64,000 nucleotides of DNA from Chaunax sp. Z400 (lineage: Eukaryota; Chordata; Actinopteri; Lophiiformes; Chaunacidae): NCBI GenBank assembly GCA_037577475.1, contig CM075184.1, positions 30,463,094-30,527,093 on the forward strand, given 5' to 3'. The translations under genes and the position numbers were made by a program. The notes under the pieces were generated by a model. The model was not told where the DNA came from. It saw nothing but the letters and a program-made list of their open reading frames with translations, and made no database searches. Position 1 is the first letter of the stretch; each line of letters starts with the position of its first letter. Below are positions 13,438 to 26,149 of this stretch, piece after piece.

Positions 13438-16400
13438 AACCCTGAGGGCAGCCATGTTGATGATGCACATGACTGTTGTGTCTAGGTGGTGGTAAACACC
13501 CAGCTGAGTGGCTTGTTATTTTTTATTTAAATGAGTTACTCTGTATAAATATGTCTGAATCTTAAGCAACCCATCTGACACTCTCTTAACGTTGTTGGCT
13601 GCTACTGTACCTGCAACACTCTCACACACACACACACACACTGCAAGGAAGCAACAGCAGAGACAACAGAGCAATGGAAACACATAATACTTTGCTGAAG
13701 GGGGGAAAAGTGACATCATCCTGGACACCACAAGTTTCCTGTTTTTTCCCCTCTCAAAACATAATGGCTGTTTGTCTCTGTGGTGATGCCCTCTCTTTGT
13801 ATCTCTCCTCAGGAACAGGAAATCCATGCTGAAGGCAAGCTGTGGCTCTAAAGAAAATGATGACTGCAGTGAAACCCCATAAATACTGTCATACAATGTT
13901 GAACTGCTGGAATGATTTTTAGTCGTCGAGCGGCACACAACAAAGGAATAAGTTAAAGCACTTTTCTGCTATGATTTGTTTTAAACATTGTTAGATTGTG
14001 AAATTCAATTCATACTTGTTTTTGTTTTTTTAGACACCTTTAGTGAGAAATAACATAACGTCGCTGAGATGAGATTTATTTTCCTCTCGCTGTGTTCGGT
14101 GTGGCATCTTAAATGAATCATCAATTGTCTCATGTCTCTGTCTTTATCTAAATTGTATTATAAAGTCAAAACGCAGCACAATACATCTTCAGCGCAGCTA
14201 TCATGGCAACTAATTGAACATATCAGTTCACAGAAGCTAATAAGACCTAGTTTTGTAATGTAGGAATTGTACATTGACAAACGGATTGCATTTACTTCTT
14301 CCTGCCCTGCTTATTATCAGTAACTTGTAATATAAATATGCAAATCTGCTGCCTGAACTTTCCAATCCTCCGTTGAGGCTATTCATCTCCTTTAAAGTCT
14401 TCATTTACATGTGGAGAGTCCCCATGCATCAAGCCGTGTCATTTTGAAAGCAAATATTAATCAATTTTGCATTGTGGATTGCCCCAGAGCAGTGTGTAAT
14501 ACATTCAGTGTCTTTGCCAGGATGGATGTACGCAGACACGTCTCCATGCAAACTTCTGATGATAACTGTAGAGAGGCTGCCCTGTTAAGAGGATTCTGTA
14601 TTACAACACTTTATCTTATTGGGTGCCTTGACATATCCTACTCTGAGGCCTTTTTTAAAATATCTTTATTTACTAAGAAAGGCGTTTGCTAATTCCCTTT
14701 ATCCCACCAAGATACACCCTTATGACAGTCTGGCTTCTCCTCACTAATAATAGAGGAGAACTTATTTTGCTTGTCTGCTTTGGAGATTCATTAGGAAATC
14801 CTTCAGTCACAGTTTTAAAGTTGTAGATATGATCTCTCTACTGCATGATTACAAAGAATCTGCAGAGCCAGCTGGCTCTTTGGTTTACTGTAAATGATGT
14901 CTTAACTGACACTGAATCACTCATGTCACCCAAATAACACATAGCCTATTTAGTTTTTAACACCTACTCAGCCGCTCGTGATAATCTTTCAGAAACAGGC
15001 TAAAGTTTGTCTGAGTCATGCAAACCAGTCTGTTTCAGACGACATGGTCTGTTAATATTAATACCAGTCAGAACTCATTAACCTCATTCCGCTGGGCCGC
15101 AGCATGACGGCTCAGTTTCACAGGAAGCCGCGTCCGTTTCACTTGAGTGGAATGCACTGGAATGATTTCCAGTGTGATTGCCGGTTGTCTGACACACAGC
15201 CCATAATTTGCTTCTCGGCATCGTAATGTTTGCAGTAACGAGCTGCCAAATTTGTGTCATGTTTTCATATGGTGGGTGATGCTGATATCATCTGCTGGTG
15301 ATGGGGAGAGACCGTCTCTGGCCTTGCAACAGAGCTTCAGAAGCTGTGATGGATTTAAAGCTGCTTGTCCATCTGTTGGGACCGTATGCACTGAGCTTCT
15401 CTCTTTACGGCTTCACAGGCTGAATAGCTCAACCTTTACGTAACGGACTGGCACCAAATTTTATTAAGATGTTGATGATTTATGGTCGATTTATTTTAGA
15501 GGCTGTGGTGATTCCCCCGACTTTAGTAGAGATGTTTCCGAGCTGTACTTTGTGTTTAGTGCTAATTAGCACATGCTAACATGCTAAACCAAGATGTTGA
15601 ACATAACAAGTAGTAAATATTTTACCTGTTAAAAAATCCACTTTTTAGCCTCGTAATTGTGAGCATGTCACCATTCTGACGTTAGCATTTAGCTCAAAGC
15701 ACTACAGTGCCAAAATACATACCTCAAAGTAGTAACCTACAGTAATCACACAGAAAGAACATGTGTTGTGTTCATGACACATCAGAAGTTGGGAAATACA
15801 AACTGTGACTTGAACAAAATCATTGGAATGGATGGTCGAATTGGATTTTTTTTTCTCAGAAACTAGTGCGGAAATTCAGTGCCTTGATTTACCCGACTCG
15901 ACGTCATAATCATGGCATCCCCCGCTGTGACTGTTAAATTTAACTTGGGGAAAATGTGCTGTGGTGTTTGCCATTATAGGGACTGCATACTTTATGACCA
16001 CACAAGAATGAATTTATATTTTTAGTTTTTAACAGTAGAGACCTCAAGAGACTCAGGTTGACGTGCATAACACAACATGGAGGCGACTTTTTTCATCCTG
16101 CTCAACCACAGTATGCAGTTGAAATATCTTGTTTATGTTTATGTTCTGTGTAAAAACAACAACAAAGTGCAAAGATGTTCATCCATACTGTTTTTCCAAA
16201 TTTATCATGTGAATGTATGTTTGCCTTTATTGTCATTGTAAGATCTGCATACAACAAAATAAGGAATGCTACACCTTTATCTATCTATCTATCTATCTAT
16301 AAAATAGATATATAAATATATATAAATATACTTTTCAGAGACAAATTCCTGAATTGGGATTACCAAATTTACCATCATGTTAAATGCATCAATAATCCAA

Positions 16401-17910
16401 GTGGAAAAGATATTGAATAATAAAGGAACTGTTTTTGCAGTTCGTGTGCAACATAGGAATCCAATAGAAAAAAAAAATCATACACACCGTTGCACTGCCT
16501 CTTTGAACAAATAGCTCTGTATAATCATGCATTGTGTGTAAATGCAGTCATGCCTTACAGAGAAGTTTTGTTATAGTGCCACTGTGGGCTTGACGACCCA
16601 TCATTCTGAGTAATACCACACGAGGCCAGCCTGCTGGATTTTTGGAGCCATGAAGCAAACCTTACTAAGCAATCTGACAGGCTGAAACAACAATCCTGAT
16701 AAAGCCAATCTAGCCGCTAAGTAAAAACAGAGCATACAGCAAATACAGCAGCCAGCCCCCATTTCCCTAAGGGCCCCCTCCTACTCAATAGCATCAGACA
16801 CGGCAGACAAACGATGATAAAGTGATCCTCTCATGACTTTGACAGGCATGACAGACAGCAGCAGCGCTGGCCCATGCAATAACGCCAGTCAACCAGGCTC
16901 TTGCCCAAAGCACAGCAATGAGATACGCTTTTCATCTCCAACAATGCAGTCAAAGCAAACACCTACACTCACAGCTATGCTGCTAATTACCAACAGCATG
17001 TTAATAAATGAAAGCATATTGATGCTGTCCCACCAGAAGCAGACACTTCAAAATGTCAAGTGTTTGATTAGGATTTTGGATCAACAGACATGCATTTCTT
17101 GACAGTAAAGTGGGTTTTGAATGGTTTTATTAAGGATATAAGGGTCGTGAAATTTATTCTCAATGTTTAGAAACCTGAAAAAATCTCTAGCTCAAGTAAA
17201 AACAATGGTTTGCACATTATCTGTGCAACGTGCAAATACAGTTTTGAAGACATTTATTATATATATATTACATTTGAAAGCTATCCCAGAGTAAAAAAAA
17301 AAAATCTCCTCAGTGCTTCTAGAAAATAACATTGGGTCTTAGATGTAATATAAAATCACTGTTGGACATGTTCAGACCAAGTAAAATGAAAAACTGAAGT
17401 GTTTTCGCTACAATCACACTGAAATAGTGTTAGAAAAACCAAGTCAGGTGTCTGCAAATAGCTTCTTTTTTTATTTTAAGAAGAAAAAAATGTTTTATAA
17501 CAGTCGACTACATATATTCATTGGATTCAATTTATAACAACACTGTGAAAAGGGAAAAGTTTTGCTGGCCTTAATATGATTTTTTTTATTAAACTGAACA
17601 AAACATATTTAATTGAATCATAAACTATATCAAAGCATTTGCTCTAACTATCTTTATTGAGCTTCTTAAGTTAAATTGGCCTCAATATTTTATTTACGGT
17701 GCAAAACGCAACAGTTTTAGTTGGACCTTTGTTGAGTTCGGGACAAGCCCTCAACGAATGCTTCGCACAAAGAACGGGGTCTACAGAGCTGTCCTGCTTC
17801 CTTCTCCCTGTTCTACTTTTCACCTGGCAAGTCGTCTCTTCTGTTCTCCCTCTAGTGAAACTAACGTCCTAACGGTGAGTGTTTTGGTTGAATTTATATT
17901 ATTAATTCTC
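13438..17910. other. non-coding stretch
   Basis: No gene seen. A CA run at 13622-13641, a (TCTA)n microsatellite at 16278-16301, and candidate conserved blocks at about 14400-14700, 15030-15240 and 16600-17000. The 140-aa minus ORF at 13516-13938 reads through the CA repeat and has no domain. Confidence 0.55.
16278..16301. repeat. (TCTA)n microsatellite followed by TATAAATA repeats
   Basis: About six TCTA units, then AT-rich TATAAATATA repeats to 16330. Confidence 0.92.
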
Positions 17911-18065
17911 CAGCGGCTGGATGGCGTAGTGGGTAGTACTGTTGCATCACAGCAAGAAGGTCCTGGGTTCTAATCCACCTGAGGGCCGGGGACTTTTCTG
18001 TGTGGGTTTTTTTTTCCCTCCCTGTCCAAAAACATGCAGTACAGGTGAATTGATGATATTTGATT
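17911..18065 (+). repeat. tRNA-like SINE fragment, 5' part
   Basis: Contains GGATGGCGTAGTGGGTAG (A-box-like), GCAAGAAGGTCCTGGGTTCT (B-box-like, usually GGTTCGAATCC), TTTCTGTGTGGG and CCAAAAACATGCAGTACAGG, the typical order of a very common teleost SINE-like repeat. Confidence 0.8.
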
Positions 18066-21000
18066 TGAAGAAGCTCAGGAAACACAACGAGGCCACAAGT
18101 AGAATGGTAGAGCCAAAATATCAGAGCTTGCTCACTTGTCTCCGATGCACAATAGCCTCCAGGAGCAAACAGCTTGTAGCCATTTCAACATAAGTCATCC
18201 ATTTCTCTGTTAATTATAATCATATTGCAGCATTGGGGTCCAGCGTTCCTTAACATATGCTTTGTTTTGAGTCCCTTTTGTCTCAGGTAATGGAATGTCA
18301 GCTTGGTGTGATTCCCATATGTTGCAGAGTGTTGATCAAAGTGACCCCTGCAACCCGCTGCTCTTGCAAATCAATACACACAGTCAAGAGGAGCTGACAG
18401 AGGCAGGCACAACATATAATAAATGACAATTCACCATCACAATAGCAAGAGCATATCTGACAACTACTGCTCATGGCAGTGATTTTCATGTGAAGCCAAG
18501 TTGTTATGTTCAAAGTGGGATTCATTTGCCAGGACTGTCTCACACAGATGCTGATATTACAAGGCTGACTTGTAAGCACCTCATCCCCGAGTCATACGTT
18601 CCTACTGAAGCTGTCCCAGGTAAGTGCTGACAGAGGCAGCATTACAGTTGTGTCTTTTTATTGTTGTTGTCTTTCAAAGGGAGCTTATATTGAAAGCAAT
18701 TTTCCTCTTAAGGGAGCAAATTGTTCACAGAAAATTGTAACTGCCATTGCTTGGAGATGATTGGCCGCATCTTTTGTTGTTGGCAGCCATGAATGGAAGG
18801 ATTACATATGCGGGAGGGGAGAGGGAATAAAAAGGGAGAAGTGAGCAATATAGGATGTGTTGTGAAAAATGAATGTGAAATTTTGCACACTCTCGATGAT
18901 GGAAATGGCTGCTGTTTTGTCAGGTGAAGGGCAAATAGAAATCTGAGGTGTATTTTTTTGATGTGTGAAGAGGTGAAGACGTGTGTTGTGGGGTTAGGAG
19001 ATGCAGATTTTATTATATACTATGCTGTGGGCCCGTCAGAAAAAAACGGATCCTGGCCATTTCCCTTCATTTTTCGCAGCTTTGTAAGGATCAAGAGGAT
19101 TTGTTTCTGCTGGCAGATTGCCCGTCACCTGAAACAGAAAAGCCATTTGGAATAAAAGGACTTCTGTGTTGTGTTGTGGCCAAGTCACCATGTCGACCAC
19201 CGCTGGTGCCAAATGTCAAATGTTTGAGTGGTCAAAAACAGTGACATATGCATGAGGCATTTGTCTAATTGTGAATATTTGCAGATTTAGAATAAGAAGA
19301 ACATCATTCTGTTGACGTCTGCATTCGGCTTCTGTATTATGATGCATACAGAATGTAGCATGTCTCTGTATTTAAAGCTACACTGTTTATACCATTTATG
19401 AAATATAAGTCAAGCTGTTGCTAAACTGTAAAACACAAAAGTAAAACTTTAAGTTCATCGAGTTGAGCTCGTCTCCCTGTAGTTGTTTCTGCTCCATCTC
19501 TGTCTATTCTCCAGTAAGTAACCCCCACCCTCCTCCTCCTCCTCCTCCTCCTCCTCCACCAAACAACAGGTCCCTGCAGCTGCTGCTAATTGCCCAGATC
19601 CTGACATTTCTCTTACTATAGACATAATGAATTATGAAAGTGTCAGACTGAGCCCAACATCCCTCACACAAACACACATGCGTGAGCACACCTTCCCACA
19701 CCTCCTATAAACCTATCGCTTTGGGCTGGCCTGCCCCATCCATTAGTTGTTATTGTTTTCTCTAAACATGACATTGATTCAATTTACCAGCAATCAATTT
19801 CAAATGGTTCTGACATTCAGATATGACCTTAAAGCCAGTCAGACCAAGAACTATGATTAGGATTAAACTTTTGTTAATGAGGTGATTTCTCTTCTCACTG
19901 GGGCATGTGACATAATCCAACAGGAATGGTCACTAAAAATTAGATCAATTATTGTGAATGAAACTGCTTTAACTTGATTACCCTATGCCCCCGCTAGTTT
20001 GTGTAATTAATAACCCCCTCTCAGCTGCAGAGAGCAGTTTATTAATAACAGTCTGTATCTGTGCTCATTAATGAAATGGCAGGGGCCGGGCAATCCGTTC
20101 TGCAGGTAATGTCATAATCAATGGTGCCCAACACACATGTTAATTACCATAGTTATTAATTGTTACAGTCGGACTTGAATGCTACATGCTGTCAGCTCCT
20201 TTGTCCTGCTATGTATAGCAATCAGTGGATTGAAAATGGCAAATCTAATTAGCCATTCAGCAAGCAGACTGGGAATCCAAATGAGACGGTATCAGCCCTG
20301 ACAGCTGGCAGCCGAGGCGCCGTTCACACTGGGCCGTGAACAAAACCAGCATTATCCACTGCCCCGGGAACAACAGGAAAAAGCATGTATCGCAAACTAA
20401 TAAATACATTCACAGCAGCGACCTGCCATATCACACAATGGGCTAATGAAAAGCCTGCTTGATGCCTTTGTTTGAGTACAAGGAGTGTTTATGCATTTAT
20501 CTGTACAGGGTGCAGCTCGTCCATCCAGCAGGCAGTGGAGAGGCATTCTGAGGCAAGAGAGAGATCCTGGTAAAAATATGAAGTGATGGTGGCCAGAGAG
20601 GGTCAAATTATTGCATATTTTTTTTAATCAATTTCATTTACTGAAGAATATCCAGATATGTATTAAGATGATACATCATTTTTGTTAGAGTAAATTCAGA
20701 GTGAGACTGAAAAGAAAAACATATTTTGGCCTAATTTATGCCTCGTAGTCATTTTGTTCATCTTACAGCAGGTGATAGTGTGTATTAAGGGGTGCATCAT
20801 TTAGTGTCTGTTTAAGGCAAGTCTCCATATATGTTGACTTATTGCGGCACAGTTTGTGTTTGCAATGATTTGATTTGGAACTCGTATTTCTGTGCATCAG
20901 TTTGCTTAAACTATAGTGGAAATTCTGTACTGTAATTACTGGGTGTTAGGTCAGGGGTCATCAGAGTGGTGGAGGTGACTGATGGTGCCATTGGCAGATG

Positions 21001-22280
21001 GTCACAGATCCACTTCCCACTGCTCCCTGTGCTGAACACACACACACACACACACACATCGTTGTTGTCCTGAGAAAATGATACGTCTCCAAAAGATCAA
21101 CTTTTCATGAATTAACAGACCTACAGTTGATAATTCAGTGTCTTTTTCCTGTAGCTTAAGGAGAAGTATGAAAGTTCACTATAATTTATCATAATGGATC
21201 ACTTCAAATTCTGTAATTTGAAGACACATTTTTCTTCGGACTGCAATGAAATGCTAAAAGTATCCTTTTGTATTTATAAACCTGCAATAATCAGCAAACA
21301 TTTAGTCTACTTATTTACACATCTAGCAACATGAGTATTCTTATGTTTGTGTTTGTCCACCTGATGAATACGAGGCCTTGTTCAGAATGCCAGCCCAAAT
21401 CCATTTTTTGGTGCATCCAGATTCAATTTAGGAAGTCTTGACAACAAATAAAGACATATGACATGCAGGTTTTGTTCAAATAGATACAAACCACATTTGG
21501 AGGTGGTTTGAATTTGTGATTCAAATTTAATTTTCCACAGATTCGTCTTAGACTTTTCTTTTGTTTCACTTGCAACGTGACACAACGACGACGACAAGTG
21601 ACGCATGTGCATCAGAAGACCTGAGCAGAAGTCATACTGCTATAGTAGATTAGTACTGAGGACAATACAGAGAACAATAGTCTGTGGATGTCATGTCTGC
21701 TCTGTGACTTAACGGTGTTACTTGTTTGGAGGGTGACATGATGGATTTGCATTTCTCACGGCTCCATGTTGGGCCACCAGCATACAGTTATGCCTACATC
21801 ATTACCACAGCAACCCATGCAGATAGGTTGGTGATATCTGCACGCACTAATCTGATCTGATCACTTGCAAATAACAGTTTTTAAAAACAAACCTGCTTTG
21901 CCTGCAGACTAAACCAAGCTTAAGTCAACTTTACACTCTTTTGGCTGTTTTTGGTCTCTAACAACTTCTAAGGGAAATATTTGGCTCTTTAGTTGCCAAA
22001 TGATCCACTATGTAGTTAGTTATCTCCGTATTACATAACTGTTACTTAAAGCCCATCAAGCATGATTATGAAAAGAAGACAAGCCAAAAATAATTAAATA
22101 GTTAACTTTAAAACATTAAAGAAAGGTAATGTCTGTTGAGACAACATGCAAACTAAGCAGTTTCAAGTTCATCCAGTAGAGACTGAGTTTTCGAAAAACT
22201 GAGTTGTTGTTCCTGTCTCCAAGGCCATCTGCATTAGTGTGGTGTGTGGACATGGTATGACTCTCTCTCTCTCACACACA

Positions 22281-22329
<49 letters not shown>

Positions 22330-24940
22330 CCATCCATATTTAAAGCAGACAGCAGCTTGTGTCTCCATCCAGAGAGCACCTGTAAATAATGCAGTGTTAA
22401 AGGTGGCAGCCAGGAGGGAATTACCAGGCGAACAGGTGGATGGACCCCCCCACCCCCCCGCATCCCTCCATCCATCCCCAGACTGCCGTACCAAGTCTGA
22501 CTCTCTGCCTCACTCTCCATGGTCTTAACATCACAGGTGCTGAGCTCTACAATGCTGGCCCAGGGGGGCCGCCGGACTTTCCTTTCGCCATACTCAAGCA
22601 GTGATGGGCAATAAAAACACTTCACACCTTAAGTGAAAGATACAACTTTAAATATTTTACACACATTCTGCATATGCAATTTATCCACACCTGGCTCTTA
22701 GGAGCAACAACATCTGGTAGCTGTTGCTTTAGAGGCAATTAATTCTTCATCCAAGCAGTCAGGGTCCTTTCTGAAAATGTGGCAGAAGGACTTATGTGTT
22801 ACAGAGATGAGTGCAAATGTTGTGATTACAGTGCAATTTAGTACCATCAGAATAATAACCGGTGTCGACATCTTTTGTTATCAATAATGACTTTACACCC
22901 AAACTCACCAGAGAGTGTTAGAATTTAGAAAATGAAGAAAAAAAAAGTTTCTCACTGTGTCTAATTTATGAATGCTGATGCTGATAATCATCATAAATTC
23001 TACATAGTTGATCTAATATTGATTATTTCAATTATATTTAATAGAGTTGTAGAACTCACTGAAAGCAAGAGACAACAATGACAGGAGATTTTTAATTTCA
23101 TGCCTTAATCTTGTTTCCTGACAACATTAAGGCCACAGGCCCTCTGTGTCCCTCTGTGTCCCTCTGTGTCTGTATAAATAGCCTAAAAATATGACTGAGT
23201 GCAATTTTGAAGAGGCATTTGTCCAGTTTTGCGATTATGAATAATAATCATCTGAAGGAAAACTAAAATAAAGAATTTATCTTACAGGAACGAGTAACTG
23301 CTGAGTTAATATTTTTGGCTGTTGGATTATTTGGAAGTTGACCTTTTGAAGGCTCTAAATAAAACTGATCATGATGGAGTTAAAACAACACCTAAGTGGT
23401 TTATTGAGTTAAGACCATCCATGCTCCACTGTGTTTCATCTTTAGTGCGGGAAATCACTGTTTTCCTGTTGTCTTAATAGCCTTAAACATTCACCTTCTT
23501 TCTGTAATGATAGGATTTCTTTGTTTATTGCCGTCTTTTCCCATGGGAATAAAAGCAGTGCTGGGGTTTGCACTAAGTGAGAACTGTCTTGCATTTCCAT
23601 GTACTGTATAACAACATGGAGACACCATAATACCTCATGAGATGGTGTTTACTATGACCATACTGCCAACAAGGCCTGTGTCCACGACGTGGATGTGAGA
23701 ACCGCAGCAATGAAATCTTGACAAGGTTATAAAAGAACAAAACAGTCCTCCGTCAGTGAGAAAGAACAGGGAAGTCAGACTTTTCTAAATCAGCAGCAAA
23801 ATATGAGTTTCTGTTTTGGGAGAATTTTACACTTTAAGGTCAAGAGGGTAAAACAGGACTCGTGGTGGTGGAGAGAAATGATTAAAACTAAAAACTAAAA
23901 GTCATAATGTACTTCCTGTCTTCTGTCTGTTTGGGTTTGCCTGCTGTTTGGGTGCATAGCTGAAACCCTGAGCAGGTGAAGTTAAACTATTGCAATCCTG
24001 TTTCCTGTTAGTTTGTTTGGAGGGTGGGGTTAAGGTGTTAGACGGACACTGGTTGTACTGGCTGTTTATCATAAACACAGCCTAGCCCAGAGAGGTCCAT
24101 CTGCTTTGATTTTATTTAGTGATTCCCCCCCAGGGGCCCTGAGCTGGAGCGAGAATAACAATACTTGAGCCCATCTGTTCCTGCAGAACCAGCCCCGGCT
24201 AAATTACCACACGCTACGAGCGGCTGGCATATGCTGTGGCATAAAGCGACAAGAGGGCATTGTGTGCCAGCTGTTCTGTTGACAAATACTTATCTGGCAC
24301 TTCTGAAGTCAGCTTGCTAAGCTGGTTTCAAGTTTGACTAAAAACTAAACGGGGTATGGTGTGGAATAGGGTTCCAGTCAGGGAGAAACAAGTATTCATG
24401 TATAATACATGCTGACCCCTTGGTATTGTTTTTTTTTTTATCGGAGATTGTCTGGAGAATTAGGTCACTAGATGTAGCCTTAATCTGAACATATAGGCCA
24501 GATAGAAGACTAAAGCCAACCAAAGTGGTCAAAACAGGCTATACATAGGCCTGTTCTAATCTTTCTCATCCTCCTGTAAGCATAACAAGCTGTAAACATA
24601 CTGTTGTTGTATGTTTACAAGTCAGTGGATGATCGCTTGGGCCTAAATTAGGCTTGATCATAGTAATCCTATCAGTAAAGACTCAGATCTTTGTAGGAGC
24701 GGATGATACACAACACTGAAAAACACACCACAAAGCCAGGATTCACAAATAGCCTTCAGAAAACCTTAATGAAAATGTAATAAAATTAGTAATAATGATA
24801 AAGCAAAACAAAATAAGAACATACAACCACTGCTAACATGATGCTCTGCCACTCAGCGATCAGGGTTCCAAGGTCAGCCTTATAGCTGCATTGTGTTTTA
24901 TTTTATCAACGAGATTACTTACATACATCAGTTTTCTTTA
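18066..24940. other. non-coding stretch with candidate regulatory islands
   Basis: No gene seen. About 18640-18860, 19760-20380 and 24060-24330 look like conserved non-coding elements: few simple repeats, many ATTA/TAAT motifs. Contains a GGA/TCC repeat at 19528-19557, (CA)n at 21037-21058 and 22273-22329, and three copies of the 10-mer CCCTCTGTGT at about 23140-23170. Confidence 0.55.
22273..22329. repeat. (CA)n microsatellite
   Basis: About 28 CA units preceded by (CT)n; the ORFs over it are runs of His/Thr or Cys/Val. Confidence 0.97.
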
Positions 24941-24942
24941 AA

Positions 24943-25212
24943 CAGGGTCACAGGGGAGGTCTGGAGGTAACCCAGCTGACATTTGGCGAGAGGCGGGATC
25001 CACCCTGGACAGGTCGCCAGTTCATCGCAGGACCGAAACAACCATTCATGCTCACATTCAGGGCGATTTAGTCATCAATATCACCAATATTGCATGTGTT
25101 TGGACTGTGGGGAAAAAAGCTGGAGCACCCAGAGGGAACCCATGCAGACATGTAACATCTGCACACATAAAGGCCTCAGGTCTGGATTTGAACCTAGAAC
25201 CTTCAGCTCTAG
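24943..25212 (-). repeat. tRNA-like SINE, longer copy in reverse orientation
   Basis: Reverse complement shows GGTTCTAGGTTCAAATCC (B-box-like), CCACAGTCCAAACACATGCA, then CTGGCGACCTGTCCAGGGTG and ATGTCAGCTGGG, the body and 3' part of the same family as at 17911. The 89-aa ORF here is from the repeat. Confidence 0.85.
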
Positions 25213-26149
25213 AAAAGCTTCTGTAACTTCCTGCTTTGGGGGCTGGAATTAACAGTCAGACGACCAATGTGATACATAAAAATAAAGTTCAAAATTTCTA
25301 AGTTCATTTAAATTTCACCCGTAGCAGACTTGATATAACTGTGGTATATTGTCAGGAGGTGTGTTGATAAGTAAATGTACTCATGTAAGAAGTATTATCA
25401 GCAGAATGTATTTAAAGTGTTAAAAGTTGGCGACTCGTTAGATAAAGAATATCCCTGACAGATTATTATATAGATAATAATAAATTGCTAATACCGATTC
25501 ATCAGTTTGTAGTTTTAATTAAAGGAATAGTCCCTTTGGGTGCAACTACCAATCACCAACTAGACACATATTGTTTGATTGGGGTCACAAGACAAAAAGG
25601 TTGGGAGCAAACTATTTAATATTTAGGATTATATTTAATTTTATATGCTTATATATTATTTTAATGTGAAAATTAACTGCAGCTGTCAAATAAATGAAAG
25701 GTAAACAGTACTAGAAATATTTCCATCTGAAAAGAGATAGAGTGGAAGTATACAGTGTTGACAAATTAAATAGTCACGTGAAGTATAAGCCTGTTATTGT
25801 CCACTACCTTTCATTTGTGGGCTGCAGATTGTATCTCTCAAAGTTACTTATTGAAGTGAAATAATATGTTAGTTAACGTTAAAGCCAGATATTAGATGCA
25901 GAAATAATCACAGAATATTTAATGTCATATAGGATTCTTTCCTATTTATTTACTACCTATCATGGATAGAATAGTGGGTGTTAATTTCCCTCAACACTAC
26001 AGCACTTGCTGAAAAATAAATTCCTATATCATGGTCAATCCCCTCCCACCTACAACCAAAAGCATTTGCATAAATACGGTGGCCTCACAAAACATCCAAA
26101 ACCTGTGATCAGAACAGTCCGAACACGCAGTGTACCCTTCAAAATGGGT
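25213..26149. other. AT-rich non-coding stretch
   Basis: Between the SINE copy and the candidate cyld 3' end. Nothing recognisable. Confidence 0.6.

Noticed and set aside
13516..13938. 140-aa minus-strand ORF
   Set aside because: Reads through a CA repeat (VCVCVC stretch) and has no recognised domain or splice signals.
17911..18065. Possible tRNA gene because of A-box/B-box-like motifs
   Set aside because: No complete cloverleaf; the downstream sequence matches the SINE body seen in two other copies here.
22234..22625. ORFs through the CA/TG microsatellite
   Set aside because: Made of Cys-Val or His-Thr runs from the dinucleotide repeat.
23140..23170. Three copies of a 10-mer as a possible CRISPR-like or regulatory array
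   Set aside because: Direct tandem copies without spacers, three units only, in a vertebrate genome.
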